The notes below the pieces were generated by a model. The model was not told the DNA's origin, made no database searches, and worked only from the letters and a program-made list of their open reading frames with translations. A stretch of 64,000 bases of DNA from Flavobacterium piscinae (GTDB taxonomy: Bacteria > Bacteroidota > Bacteroidia > Flavobacteriales > Flavobacteriaceae): the NCBI RefSeq assembly GCF_004122145.1, contig NZ_SBKQ01000007.1, positions 1-64,000 of the forward strand, in the 5' to 3' direction. Every line of letters starts with the position of its first letter. Position 1 is the first letter of the stretch. Below are positions 18,689-27,770 of the stretch, piece by piece. A program made the translations under genes and the position numbers.

Positions 18689-21600
18689 TTAGTTTTGGAT
18701 GGATGAATTGCGTTTAGATTCTTCGGCTTTGATGGCATCTAATTCTTTTTGAGCTTCTTCGACAACGTCTGTAAATTCTTCAAAATTTTTGATTACACTT
18801 TCTAAGATGTAAGTAGCTTGGAAACTATCGTTTAAGGCGTAATTATTTTTTGCCATTAACACTAACCCTTTTGCACTGAAATATTGATAACCGGAATAAT
18901 CTTGTGCTAATTTTTGAGCCACGGCATTTGACGGTTCATATTTTCCTTCTTTGTTTTTAAAATAGGCATCATAATATAATGCTTCGGCAGCCAATTCTCC
19001 TTTTGCAATCGTTTGTAACTTAGCATAAGCCGCTTTTGCTTTCACTTCATCATTGGTTTTGATAGCAGAACGAGCGATGATAATCTGAGCATCACTTTTA
19101 ATTCGGTCATCTACTTTTTGATTAGCCATCACTTTATCGGCATACGAAACAGCGTTCGTATAATCCTTTTGCTCATAATATGACTTCATCAGATTGGATT
19201 GTGCAAAAGTGATATTTTGCGGAAAATCAGCTTCTGCTTCTAAGCGTTTTAAAGCGGGAATGGCTTTGGCATAATCTTTTTTCTTGAGATGAATTTCGGT
19301 TAAACGAGCCAAACTTTGTTCGGTGTATTCACTTCTTGGTTTAGAAACTACAAATTCATAATGTGGAATCGCATTGTTTTCTAAACCATCTGCAAAATAC
19401 AATTGAGCTAAATAGAAATTGGCTTTTAGTGAATGAATTCCGTTGGGAAAACGAGTGACATAATTACTAAATCCGGTAATTGCTCCTTTTGGATTGTTTT
19501 GTAAATATTGTTTTTCAGCTGATTCATACGAAGTATTATCTAAATCGGCATCGGAAACTTCCACATAATCCAATGTTTTCACCCAATCGGCATATTCATT
19601 TACATTTCCGGTATCTACATAAATTTGACGGGCTGTGTTTACTGCTTCCAACGATTCAGGTGTCCGCGGATATTCTGCAGCTACTTTTTTCAATTTTGTG
19701 ATGGCCAATTGCGGTTTTTCATCATTGTAATAAATTAATCCCTGACGCAATATGGCTTTCGCAGCAAATGAACCATTTTTGTATTCATTAATTAATTGAT
19801 CATAGGTTTTTAAAGCCAAATCCGACTTGTTATTATTTGTATACGTGTTTCCTAATTCGAACAACACATCATCTCGGTATTGCGATTTTGGATAACTTTT
19901 CAGGAACGTATTCAAATCTTCTATTTTCTTATCATTTCTGTTAACGAAACCATAACTCAATGCTTTTTGATAGGCGGCATAATCGGCATCAACCCCTTTT
20001 AACTCAATGGCTTTGTTGTAGGCTTCCATAGCCGGCCAATATTTAGCCGAAACAAAATAGCAGTCACCCATTCGCAAATAACTATCATTCAAACGTACTT
20101 TATCCTCTTTTACGGCATCAATATGATTTTGAAAATAGCTTGCAGCTTGTTCGTATTCTTTCAACTTAAAATGTGCATAACCAATATTGTAATTGATATT
20201 TTTATATTCCGGAGTTGATTTAGCTTCTGCAAAACCGGCAAATTGTTTGAAAGTTAGCATCGCCTCGGCAAAGTTATCCAACACATATTCCGTTTCGCCT
20301 TTCCAAAAAGTGGCACGAGCGGTAAATTTTGGATCTCTAGGTTCGGCAATAGATTTTTTAAACATTTTCATGGCTTCTGTAAAATCGCCATCGGTGTATA
20401 ATTCCAACCCTCTATAAAACGTTACTTTTTGATAAGCTGCTTTGTTGGAGAAGTTTTTATTTTTTTCGATTAATTCTAACGCTCCTTTGTAATTCTTTGA
20501 AGTAATGAATGAATTAATTAACAAATTTTCTACTTCTAATTTGTTTGGATTATTAGGGTATTTTTCTAAAAAGGCTGACAAAACCCCAGGAATCGTTTGG
20601 TAGGAATTTCCAATTTCATAACTCAATTTCGCATAATTTAAAAAAGCATCCTCTTGAATTTTCAGGTCAAATTCCATTTCCGAAGCATTTTTAAACGCAT
20701 TCAACGCTTGTTGTTTTTTGTCGGTTTTTAAATAGCTTTCGCCTAAATGATAGTAGGCATTTTGTGCAACCCCATCGTTTCCATTGATGATTTTATTAAA
20801 TTGATTAATCGCATTTTCAAAATCGCCTTGTTTATAATAGGAATAGCCGAAAAGATAATGATCCGTATTACTCCATTTCCCTTTTTTACCTTTGTAATTT
20901 TTCAAATAGGGAATCGCTTGGTCATATTGTTTTAAATTAAAATAACTTTCACCAATAATTTTATTTAACTCCGATTTTTCCATGGCATCGCTTTTAGCCA
21001 TAGCAGCCGTTCCTAAATCGATTGCTTTTTGAAAATTGCCAAGTTTAAAATTCATGTCCGCTTGGTAATAGGACATTTTTTCTTTGTATTTCTGCTCCCC
21101 TTCCACTTGTTCAAAATATTCGTTGGCCACTTTGTAATCGTCTTTTTCATACGACATATAACCTAAATAATATTTTGCCTGTGAACCATATTCTTTAGAA
21201 TTAACAACTTTATTGAAATAGCTTGTCGCTTCTTTTTTCTTACCTCCTGAAAAATTTGCATAACCTTTTTGAAAATTAAATCGTTCACGTTCACCGGCAG
21301 TCAAATTGCTTTCATCCACTTTTTCAAACCATTGTAAAGCTTGCGGAAATTTTCCCTCATCAAAATAATAATGAGCCACCTCGATGTAAGCTTGATTGTG
21401 TTTTGAACTCGTTGGATAATCCGCTACGAATTTTTCCATCAACAAATCGGCATTCGGTTGATTAAGGCGAATGGCACAATTGGCAATGTAGTAGGCACAA
21501 TCCGATTGTACTTCATCACTTGCTTTTTCTTCACTTACTTTCTTGAAAATAATTTGGGCCGATTGATACTGTTTTTCTTTGTATAATTCTATCGCACGAT

Positions 21601-21703
21601 TATATTCTTTTAAATCATGTGTGTAAATTTCTGTTTTTTGGGCTAATGCGGAGAAGTGTACCGCTAACCACGTTAGGAAAATAAACCAATTTTTCTTTTG
21701 CAT
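18689..21703 (-). CDS. Large periplasmic TPR protein
   Basis: The protein has about 1004 residues. After a signal peptide (MQKKNWFIFLTWLAVHFSALA) almost all of it is made of tetratricopeptide repeats, with many copies of the A-x-x-x-F/Y-x-x-A pattern such as YYLGYMSYEKDDYKVANEYF and AYYHLGESYLKTDKKQQAL. TPR solenoids bind partner proteins, and this one should be in the periplasm or at the outer membrane. I chose the ATG at 21703 because the signal peptide starts there; an upstream in-frame ATG at 21796 would add 31 residues of unlike composition. It sits 14 bases upstream of the barrel gene. A TolA/CpoB-like or outer-membrane assembly role is possible but not shown. Confidence 0.82.
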   Translation of the reverse strand: MQKKNWFIFLTWLAVHFSALAQKTEIYTHDLKEYNRAIELYKEKQYQSAQIIFKKVSEEKASDEVQSDCAYYIANCAIRLNQPNADLLMEKFVADYPTSSKHNQAYIEVAHYYFDEGKFPQALQWFEKVDESNLTAGERERFNFQKGYANFSGGKKKEATSYFNKVVNSKEYGSQAKYYLGYMSYEKDDYKVANEYFEQVEGEQKYKEKMSYYQADMNFKLGNFQKAIDLGTAAMAKSDAMEKSELNKIIGESYFNLKQYDQAIPYLKNYKGKKGKWSNTDHYLFGYSYYKQGDFENAINQFNKIINGNDGVAQNAYYHLGESYLKTDKKQQALNAFKNASEMEFDLKIQEDAFLNYAKLSYEIGNSYQTIPGVLSAFLEKYPNNPNKLEVENLLINSFITSKNYKGALELIEKNKNFSNKAAYQKVTFYRGLELYTDGDFTEAMKMFKKSIAEPRDPKFTARATFWKGETEYVLDNFAEAMLTFKQFAGFAEAKSTPEYKNINYNIGYAHFKLKEYEQAASYFQNHIDAVKEDKVRLNDSYLRMGDCYFVSAKYWPAMEAYNKAIELKGVDADYAAYQKALSYGFVNRNDKKIEDLNTFLKSYPKSQYRDDVLFELGNTYTNNNKSDLALKTYDQLINEYKNGSFAAKAILRQGLIYYNDEKPQLAITKLKKVAAEYPRTPESLEAVNTARQIYVDTGNVNEYADWVKTLDYVEVSDADLDNTSYESAEKQYLQNNPKGAITGFSNYVTRFPNGIHSLKANFYLAQLYFADGLENNAIPHYEFVVSKPRSEYTEQSLARLTEIHLKKKDYAKAIPALKRLEAEADFPQNITFAQSNLMKSYYEQKDYTNAVSYADKVMANQKVDDRIKSDAQIIIARSAIKTNDEVKAKAAYAKLQTIAKGELAAEALYYDAYFKNKEGKYEPSNAVAQKLAQDYSGYQYFSAKGLVLMAKNNYALNDSFQATYILESVIKNFEEFTDVVEEAQKELDAIKAEESKRNSSIQN

Positions 21704-21859
21704 GGGATTCGATTTTGTTTGATTTACAAATTTAGGGTTTGCTTTATGTAGTAACGAGGTGATGAAGGTGTTTATTATGAACAAGGTTTTAAACAATTGT
21801 TAATCCTCACCCCCAACACCTCTCTTTCTGAAAAGCAAAAATTATAACCAATTTTAAAA

Positions 21860-21880
21860 CTCAGTTACTCAGCATCTCAG
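21860..21880. repeat. CTCAG-type short repeat before ftsE
   Basis: The stretch has three spaced CTCAG words. Its reverse complement resembles the tandem repeat at 16805-16841. No coding or hairpin role is visible. Confidence 0.4.
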
Positions 21881-21957
21881 CCAAACTATAACTTTAAAAA
21901 AATAAAATTTTGAAAACCATCGTTAACTTAGTACTTTTACCACTTAAATTATACTTT

Positions 21958-22641
21958 ATGTCTACTACAATTGCCTCGTTAAAGAATGTCAATATTTTTC
22001 AGGAACAAAATATGGTTTTAAAAAACATCTCATTGGAAGTCAACCGAGGTGAATTCATCTATGTAATTGGAAAAACCGGTTCCGGAAAAAGTAGTTTTAT
22101 GAAAACGCTTTACGCCGATTTGCCTTTAATAGAAGGCGAAGGTTATATTGTAGATTTTGATTTAGCCAAATTAAAAGAAAAAGATATTCCATTTTTGCGT
22201 AGAAAAATTGGAATTGTTTTTCAGGATTTTAAATTATTGCCAGACAGAAGTATTTTTGACAATTTAGAGTTTGTTTTAAAAGCAACCGGTTGGAAAGAAA
22301 AAGCTGAAATGAAATTAAAAATAGATGAAGTGCTTGAAAAAGTAGGCATGAAATCAATGCTACACAAAATGCCACACCAACTTTCCGGTGGTGAACAACA
22401 ACGTGTTGCCATAGCTAGAGCTTTATTAAACGATCCGGAATTAATTTTAGCTGATGAACCGACTGGAAATTTAGACCCACAAACCAGCGTTGAAGTAATG
22501 GAAGTATTGCGAAAAATCAACCAAAATGGTAAAACCATTATCATGTGCACCCATGATTATGCTTTGATTATGAAGTTCCCATCCAAAACGTTGAAATGTG
22601 AAGACAGCACTATTTTTGAGGTGGTGCAAAGAACGGTTTAG
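21958..22641 (+). CDS. ftsE: FtsE-like ABC transporter ATP-binding protein
   Basis: This 227-residue ABC ATPase has Walker A GKTGSGKSS at 38-46, the LSGGEQQRVAIARAL signature and the Walker B LILADEPTGNLDP. The Q-loop context (GIVFQDFKLLPDRSIFDNL) fits FtsE, which with FtsX signals to periplasmic cell-wall hydrolases at division. No ftsX is next to it. The in-frame extension to 21910 starts with TTG and would place a likely -7 box (TACTTTTA near 21932) inside the gene, so I use ATG 21958. Its last 32 bases overlap the end of the convergent gene on the minus strand. LolD-type ATPases are the closest alternative. Confidence 0.85.
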   Translation: MSTTIASLKNVNIFQEQNMVLKNISLEVNRGEFIYVIGKTGSGKSSFMKTLYADLPLIEGEGYIVDFDLAKLKEKDIPFLRRKIGIVFQDFKLLPDRSIFDNLEFVLKATGWKEKAEMKLKIDEVLEKVGMKSMLHKMPHQLSGGEQQRVAIARALLNDPELILADEPTGNLDPQTSVEVMEVLRKINQNGKTIIMCTHDYALIMKFPSKTLKCEDSTIFEVVQRTV

Positions 22642-23908
22642 ATTTTAAATAATTGGCTATAAGAATCAGAGTGAATGGATAGGTCATAATATGAAAACGA
22701 TCTCCTTGATTACTTGATATTCCGGAAATACCAATGATGTAAAGTATAAAAACTGCTACAAAAAGTAGAAATATATCTTTTTTGTAATATTTTCTAATCA
22801 TAATTAAGCTCAAAACTATTCCTAAAATAGTCATTATTCTATTTTGATATTTAGTTAGCCAGATTAGAAATGATTTGGTTATTTCAAATCTTTTTGAATT
22901 ATTGATGTTTGAGTATGTTATCGGAACAACATTTGCCGAAGCAGTATTCCATACAAAATTATGTAGATATGCTTTTACTAAATTAATTTTATTGTTTTGC
23001 AGTTGTTCAATAATATCAGCTTTTACAATCTTCTTTTGATCGTGTACTTTAAATGTAAATAAATAATCTGCCCTTGGATTATTCATTTGATCAAAATCAG
23101 TTCCTTTTCGGTAACAATCTGCCTTGGAAAATAAATAATTATAAAAAGTAACACTGTCAATATAACTAATTGTAAAATCTCCAAATTGATATTTTATACC
23201 AATAGCTTGAATTAAACATAAACCAATAGAAGAATACAGCACAATCATAATTTTTTTTGTATAATTTCTAATGAGTTCACGAATAAAATAAAGGAGCATT
23301 AACAATGCAAAAAACTTACTTGCCGGCTTAATCAACATACTCAAAACTATAATGGAAAGTGCAAATACTAACCATTTAAACACTTTTGTCTGCCTGTATT
23401 TTTGCAAAAAATAAAAGCTAGCAACCAGAAAAAAAAGAAAAGGAGTTTCAGCTAAAAAATGAAAATTATATAATGAAATTCCGAAAAAGCAAATGAATAA
23501 GATAGACAACCAAAAAGCCACTTTTGTTGAAACATACTGAATAAAAATCTCATACATCAAAAGTATAGTCATCAACCAAAACACTCCATTTATAAATTGA
23601 GCAGTTAAATATAAGTCGAATTCAGATGCCCCAAAAACAAGTGGAAAACCATATATGGCTGCCATAAGCAACGGTCGATTACAATGTCCTCGTACATACC
23701 AATATAAATTTGTAGCAGACTCATTGTAATTTGTAGCATCCGGAAAAATAAGCGTTTGTTGATGTATATCTAACAATACAACTAATAAAAGTAAACTAAT
23801 CATGCCTATTCCTGCTAAAAGGAAATGATTGGAATACTTTTTAAAAAAAAGTGTCATAAAATTATATAAATAAGTTTTCAATTTGTTGAAAAGAACTAAA
23901 TTGCTCAT
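22610..23908 (-). CDS. Polytopic membrane protein, GT-C-type glycosyltransferase-like
   Basis: The 432-residue protein has about ten hydrophobic segments. After the first helix (about 30-47) comes a loop with FPDATNYNESATNLYW followed by RGHCNRPLL, which fits the Asp-x-x-x-Tyr and Arg-Pro pattern in the first external loop of GT-C enzymes that use polyprenyl-phosphate sugars. A second soluble part lies around 225-300. The family is not certain. The start may be the ATG at 23908 or one at 23857 (MTLFFKKYSNH). It is divergent from the polyprenyl-phosphate-sugar-synthase-like gene at 23951 with a 42-base gap, which would fit a donor-maker and donor-user pair. Its end overlaps ftsE by 32 bases. 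Confidence 0.68.
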   Translation of the reverse strand: MSNLVLFNKLKTYLYNFMTLFFKKYSNHFLLAGIGMISLLLLVVLLDIHQQTLIFPDATNYNESATNLYWYVRGHCNRPLLMAAIYGFPLVFGASEFDLYLTAQFINGVFWLMTILLMYEIFIQYVSTKVAFWLSILFICFFGISLYNFHFLAETPFLFFLVASFYFLQKYRQTKVFKWLVFALSIIVLSMLIKPASKFFALLMLLYFIRELIRNYTKKIMIVLYSSIGLCLIQAIGIKYQFGDFTISYIDSVTFYNYLFSKADCYRKGTDFDQMNNPRADYLFTFKVHDQKKIVKADIIEQLQNNKINLVKAYLHNFVWNTASANVVPITYSNINNSKRFEITKSFLIWLTKYQNRIMTILGIVLSLIMIRKYYKKDIFLLFVAVFILYIIGISGISSNQGDRFHIMTYPFTLILIANYLKSKPFFAPPQK

Positions 23909-23950
23909 TCAAAAAATACAGACCAAAAATAGGGTATTATTTTCAATTTT

Positions 23951-24682
23951 ATGGAAAACAAAGGCAATCCAAAAAAATTATCTATTATTATTCCGGCTTA
24001 CAATGAAGCTCGAACGATTCATTTAATTTTGAATAAAGTACGAGCGGTTCAATTAAATGAATCCATCATTAAGGAAATTATAGTTGTAAATGATGCTTCT
24101 ACAGACGAGACTGAAAAAGCTGTATTAGACTATCAAATAGCTCATTCACAAGAAATAAATTATTATAAACATGAAACGAACAAAGGAAAAGGAGCTGCTA
24201 TACACACCGGAATAGCAAAAGCAACCGGACATTATATTATCATTCAGGATGCTGATTTGGAATATGACCCGAACGAATACAACATTCTATTAAAACCCAT
24301 TTTAGAAGGGCATGCCGATGTGGTTTACGGTTCACGCTTCATGGGTGGAAAGCCACATCGGATTCTGTTTTTTTGGCATACCATTGGCAATCGGTTTTTG
24401 ACTTTTCTATCCAATATGTTCAGTAATTTGAATTTAACAGACATGGAAACCTGTTATAAATTATTTGATGCAACTATTTTAAAATCAGTAAAACTGAAAG
24501 AAAAACGGTTTGGTTTTGAACCGGAAGTTACTCAAAAAATAGCCCGAATAAAACAAATACGGATATATGAAGTTGGTATTTCCTATTATGGGAGAACCTA
24601 TGAAGAAGGCAAAAAAATAAACTGGAAAGATGGTTTTAGAGCCATTTGGTGTATTTTTAAATATGGATTATTCAAACTCTAA
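23951..24682 (+). CDS. Family 2 glycosyltransferase, polyprenyl-phosphate sugar synthase-like
   Basis: The 243-residue GT2 has the GT-A fold blocks [14 protein letters not shown] at the N-terminus, [27 protein letters not shown], and the metal-binding QDADLEYDP near residue 100. The YGSRFMGG and [11 protein letters not shown] blocks are typical of dolichyl/undecaprenyl-phosphate mannose or glucose synthases. No C-terminal membrane helices are present, so it would be a peripheral cytoplasmic-face enzyme. It begins a run of three plus-strand glycosyltransferase genes with gaps of only 2-4 bases, so these are one operon. Confidence 0.88.
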   Translation: MENKGNPKKLSIIIPAYNEARTIHLILNKVRAVQLNESIIKEIIVVNDASTDETEKAVLDYQIAHSQEINYYKHETNKGKGAAIHTGIAKATGHYIIIQDADLEYDPNEYNILLKPILEGHADVVYGSRFMGGKPHRILFFWHTIGNRFLTFLSNMFSNLNLTDMETCYKLFDATILKSVKLKEKRFGFEPEVTQKIARIKQIRIYEVGISYYGRTYEEGKKINWKDGFRAIWCIFKYGLFKL

Positions 24683-24684
24683 CT

Positions 24685-25566
24685 ATGTTATCCATACTCA
24701 TTCCAACATATAATTATACTGTAATTGAACTTGTTCAAAACATACACCAACAATGTTTAGCTTGTTCAATTTCTTTTGAAATTATTTGTTTGGACGATTA
24801 TTCCGCAAATCATTTTCAGCATGAAAATGAACAAATAAAAGAATTAAGTTATTGTTATTACTTTAAAAATGAATCAAATTTTGGCCGAACAAAAACAAGA
24901 CAAATCTTAGCCGAAAAAGCCAAATTTGAATGGATATTATTTTTAGATTCCGATGTTCTTCCTGAAAATGATAAGTTTATAGAAAAATATATTACTCATC
25001 TGAACAACTCAACTTCTGTAGTTTTTGGAGGTTATAAATATGAAAAGAGACAACCGGAATCATCAAAAATATTGCGATATAAATACGGTAGAGAGCGAGA
25101 AGAAAAGTCAGCAGAATTCCGGTCTAAAAAACCTTATCAATATGTGTTTTCAGGTAATATGTTAATTCAGAAAAAGTTATTTTTTGAATTAAATTATGTT
25201 GAAAATGATAAATTTTATGGTATGGATATTTACTTTGCCTATCAACTTTTTTCAAGAAAAATAGCCGTTCATCATATTAATAATGCTATTTTTCATCGTG
25301 GTTTAGAAAGTAATGAGGTGTTTTTTGAGAAAGCATTACAAAGTGTCATTTCCAGAAAACGATTTTTAGTAGACAAAGTTGATATTGAACAATTGAATCC
25401 GCTTTTAGCTTATTATAAAAAAATTAAAAAATACAGATTAATGTTTATCTCCAAATTATTTTTTAAGATTTCTAGGCAATTTCTAAAAAGAAACATTTTG
25501 AGTAAAAACCCGAATCTTTTTTATTTTGATTTATATCGATTAGGTTATATTTGTTCAGAAAAATAA
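24685..25566 (+). CDS. Family 2 glycosyltransferase
   Basis: The 293-residue protein starts MLSILIPTYNY, a GT2 first strand. The metal-binding motif is FLDSDVLPEN near residue 92, and the acceptor-site part has FSGNMLIQKK and FYGMDIYFAYQL. It probably adds one sugar in the cytoplasm to a lipid-linked glycan. It starts 2 bases after the previous stop, and the next gene starts 4 bases after it. Donor and acceptor cannot be predicted. Confidence 0.85.
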   Translation: MLSILIPTYNYTVIELVQNIHQQCLACSISFEIICLDDYSANHFQHENEQIKELSYCYYFKNESNFGRTKTRQILAEKAKFEWILFLDSDVLPENDKFIEKYITHLNNSTSVVFGGYKYEKRQPESSKILRYKYGREREEKSAEFRSKKPYQYVFSGNMLIQKKLFFELNYVENDKFYGMDIYFAYQLFSRKIAVHHINNAIFHRGLESNEVFFEKALQSVISRKRFLVDKVDIEQLNPLLAYYKKIKKYRLMFISKLFFKISRQFLKRNILSKNPNLFYFDLYRLGYICSEK

Positions 25567-25570
25567 ATAA

Positions 25571-26518
25571 ATGCACCCTTTTTTTTCCATAATCATTCCT
25601 CTTTACAATAAAGAAAATGCGATTGAAAACACCTTACAAAGCGTTTTTAATCAGTCGTTTACTGATTATGAAGTAATTGTGATAAACGACGGTTCCACTG
25701 ACAAAAGTGAGCAAAAAGTAAATACATTTTCTGATGAAAGATTTCGTTTATTTTCTACTGAAAACAAAGGCGTTTCACAAGCAAGAAATTTTGGAATCAG
25801 CCAATCAAAAGGAAAGGTAGTTGCTTTTTTGGATGCAGATGATTATTGGTTTCCAACTCATTTAGAATCATTGTATCAATTGTCCAAAAATTTCCCTGAG
25901 GCAGGATTATTAGCCACCAATTATCAGTTTTACTTTTCAGATAAAAAAATAATACAACCTACTTTTGATGGAATTCCTGCCGAAAAATGGAGTGGAATTG
26001 TGCCGGATTTTTTTGCATCCAGCATGAAATTTCGTTTAGCATGGACAAGTGCCGTTGCAGTAAAAAAAGAAACTTTTGAAACCGTTGGAACTTTTGATGA
26101 AAACATCACATTAGGAGCCGGTGAAGATACTGATATGTGGATCCGAATTGCTTTGAACTATCCGGTTGCGTTTGATAATGAAGTTTCTGCCTATTATCAA
26201 ATGGCAACAGAAAACCGAATTTCATTGAGCAAAACATTAGAAAGAAAATTTTCTAAACTAGATAAATTTTCAATCGAAGAACAAACAAATTCTTCCTTAA
26301 AAAAATACTTGGATTTGTATCGTGCAGAATTTGCATTAAAACACAAACTGGCCGGTGATGAAAAATCATTTCACTTTTATAAAAAGGCCATCTCAAAAGA
26401 AAATTTACATTGGAAAACAAAATTTCTTTTCAAACTTCCAACTGTATTATTACAACAACTATATTTTCTGAAAAAAAAATTGGAACTATTTGGCATTTCA
26501 ACCAATGCATATCATTGA
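25571..26518 (+). CDS. Family 2 glycosyltransferase
   Basis: The 315-residue GT2 has all N-terminal motifs in order: FSIIIPLYNKENAIENTL, VVINDGSTDKS, NKGVSQARNFGI and FLDADDYW near residue 90. A GAGEDTDMWIRIA block supplies the likely catalytic base. It is the last gene of the plus-strand glycosyltransferase run, and its stop is 2 bases from the stop of the convergent cupin gene. Sugar specificity is unknown. Confidence 0.88.
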   Translation: MHPFFSIIIPLYNKENAIENTLQSVFNQSFTDYEVIVINDGSTDKSEQKVNTFSDERFRLFSTENKGVSQARNFGISQSKGKVVAFLDADDYWFPTHLESLYQLSKNFPEAGLLATNYQFYFSDKKIIQPTFDGIPAEKWSGIVPDFFASSMKFRLAWTSAVAVKKETFETVGTFDENITLGAGEDTDMWIRIALNYPVAFDNEVSAYYQMATENRISLSKTLERKFSKLDKFSIEEQTNSSLKKYLDLYRAEFALKHKLAGDEKSFHFYKKAISKENLHWKTKFLFKLPTVLLQQLYFLKKKLELFGISTNAYH

Positions 26519-26520
26519 TT

Positions 26521-26928
26521 TTACTTACTCAAAAATTCTTGATAATCTCTAATGTAATCCGATTCTTCAAAAACATCTGAAGCCAAAACCAAACAAACCG
26601 AACCGGAAGAAAAGTTCTTAAGTTCACGCCAAATGCTTTCTGTAATAAACAATCCTTCAAAAGGTTTATTTAAAGTGACGGTTTTAGTATTCGTACCGTC
26701 GTTTAAAATCACATCAAAACTTCCACTTAACGCAATGAGAAATTCTTTTTGCTGAATGTGAGCATGGCCACCCCGCTCTGCCCCAGCCGGAACGTCATAT
26801 AAATAATAAACGCGTTTGACTTCAAACGGAATTACATCCTTTTCAATGACTGAAAGATTGCCTCGGGTGTCAGGAATTTTAGGAATAGCAATTAATTCAC
26901 AATCTGTTACATATTTTTTTATAGTCAT
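26521..26928 (-). CDS. FdtA/QdtA-like dTDP-sugar 3,4-ketoisomerase
   Basis: The 135-residue single-domain cupin has the family core D-x-R-G-x-L near residue 20 and ERGGHAHIQQKEF with His55 and His57, the catalytic pair region of FdtA and QdtA. These enzymes convert dTDP-4-keto-6-deoxyglucose to the 3-keto isomer on the way to Fuc3N or Qui3N. The gene overlaps the end of the upstream glycosyltransferase by 32 bases on the same strand. The FdtB-like aminotransferase that would act next is encoded nearby at 31215. rmlA and rmlB are not in this window. Confidence 0.8.
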   Translation of the reverse strand: MTIKKYVTDCELIAIPKIPDTRGNLSVIEKDVIPFEVKRVYYLYDVPAGAERGGHAHIQQKEFLIALSGSFDVILNDGTNTKTVTLNKPFEGLFITESIWRELKNFSSGSVCLVLASDVFEESDYIRDYQEFLSK

Positions 26929-27727
26929 TTTTTCCTAAAATAGCTTGTTTGTAAAGGTTTGAAATATCAAAGAAAGAAATTTTTCTTTGTTTAATTTCAA
27001 AAAATAATTTTAAAAGTATCCAAAATTGATAAGTTGAACTAAAATTACGATAATAAAAAGCTCCCGAAGAATAATAAACGGTTTGTTTACTTAAATTAAT
27101 TGAGGAATACTTTTCATCATGATAACATAAAACTTTGGGAACAAAACCGACAGTTATATTTTCTTTATCTAAATCTAAAAGTATTGAATTTTCTTCACCC
27201 AGTTCAAATTTTCCACCCAATCCAAAGTTTTCATCATACAAAATGGTTGTCTTGTCAAAAACAGTTTTTTTGAAAACAAGTTCAACCGACATGGTATTTA
27301 ACAATTCCAATTTATTCAAACTTTCAATAAAATTGGTTGGATAGTTTCTTAAAAATTTCTTTTTAAATGATTGCACCTGAAACCTTAGTATGTTTTGATT
27401 TGGAAAAATTTGAAAGGAATGAATCACTTTTTCACTGAAATCATCAGCAAAAACAACATCATCATCCGTGAGAATCAGTATTGATTTTGATGCATTTTTT
27501 ATACCGAGATTACGACTTTTAGACAATCCTTTTTCAAAAGAATTAATCACTTTAACTGACTCAAATTCAGAAACTAACACGTTATTTTCTGTGGTTTGAT
27601 TAATAATTAAAATAGAAAAGGCTGAAAAATGACACATCGGAAACATGGGAACTAAAAAATTCAACGAAGTTTGATTCATCGTTGAAATAATAATTTCCAA
27701 ATCGTTCGGCGTAAATTGGTTTGTCAA
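26897..27727 (-). CDS. Family 2 glycosyltransferase-like protein
   Basis: The 276-residue protein has a GT-A type N-terminus (DLEIIISTMNQT), KGLSKSRNLGIKNASK near residue 70 and a metal-binding LTDDDVVFADDF near 90. The C-terminal half has a GLGGKFELGEEN block that resembles the end of galactosyltransferase-type GT2 domains. The start appears to be TTG at 27727, because the first ATG lies inside the first strand. It is divergent from the next gene and overlaps the ketoisomerase gene by 32 bases, suggesting coupled translation. Confidence 0.75.
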   Translation of the reverse strand: MTNQFTPNDLEIIISTMNQTSLNFLVPMFPMCHFSAFSILIINQTTENNVLVSEFESVKVINSFEKGLSKSRNLGIKNASKSILILTDDDVVFADDFSEKVIHSFQIFPNQNILRFQVQSFKKKFLRNYPTNFIESLNKLELLNTMSVELVFKKTVFDKTTILYDENFGLGGKFELGEENSILLDLDKENITVGFVPKVLCYHDEKYSSINLSKQTVYYSSGAFYYRNFSSTYQFWILLKLFFEIKQRKISFFDISNLYKQAILGKNDYKKICNRL

Positions 27728-27770
27728 TTTGTTTTATATTTACACAAATATAAAAATTTCATCTTCATTC

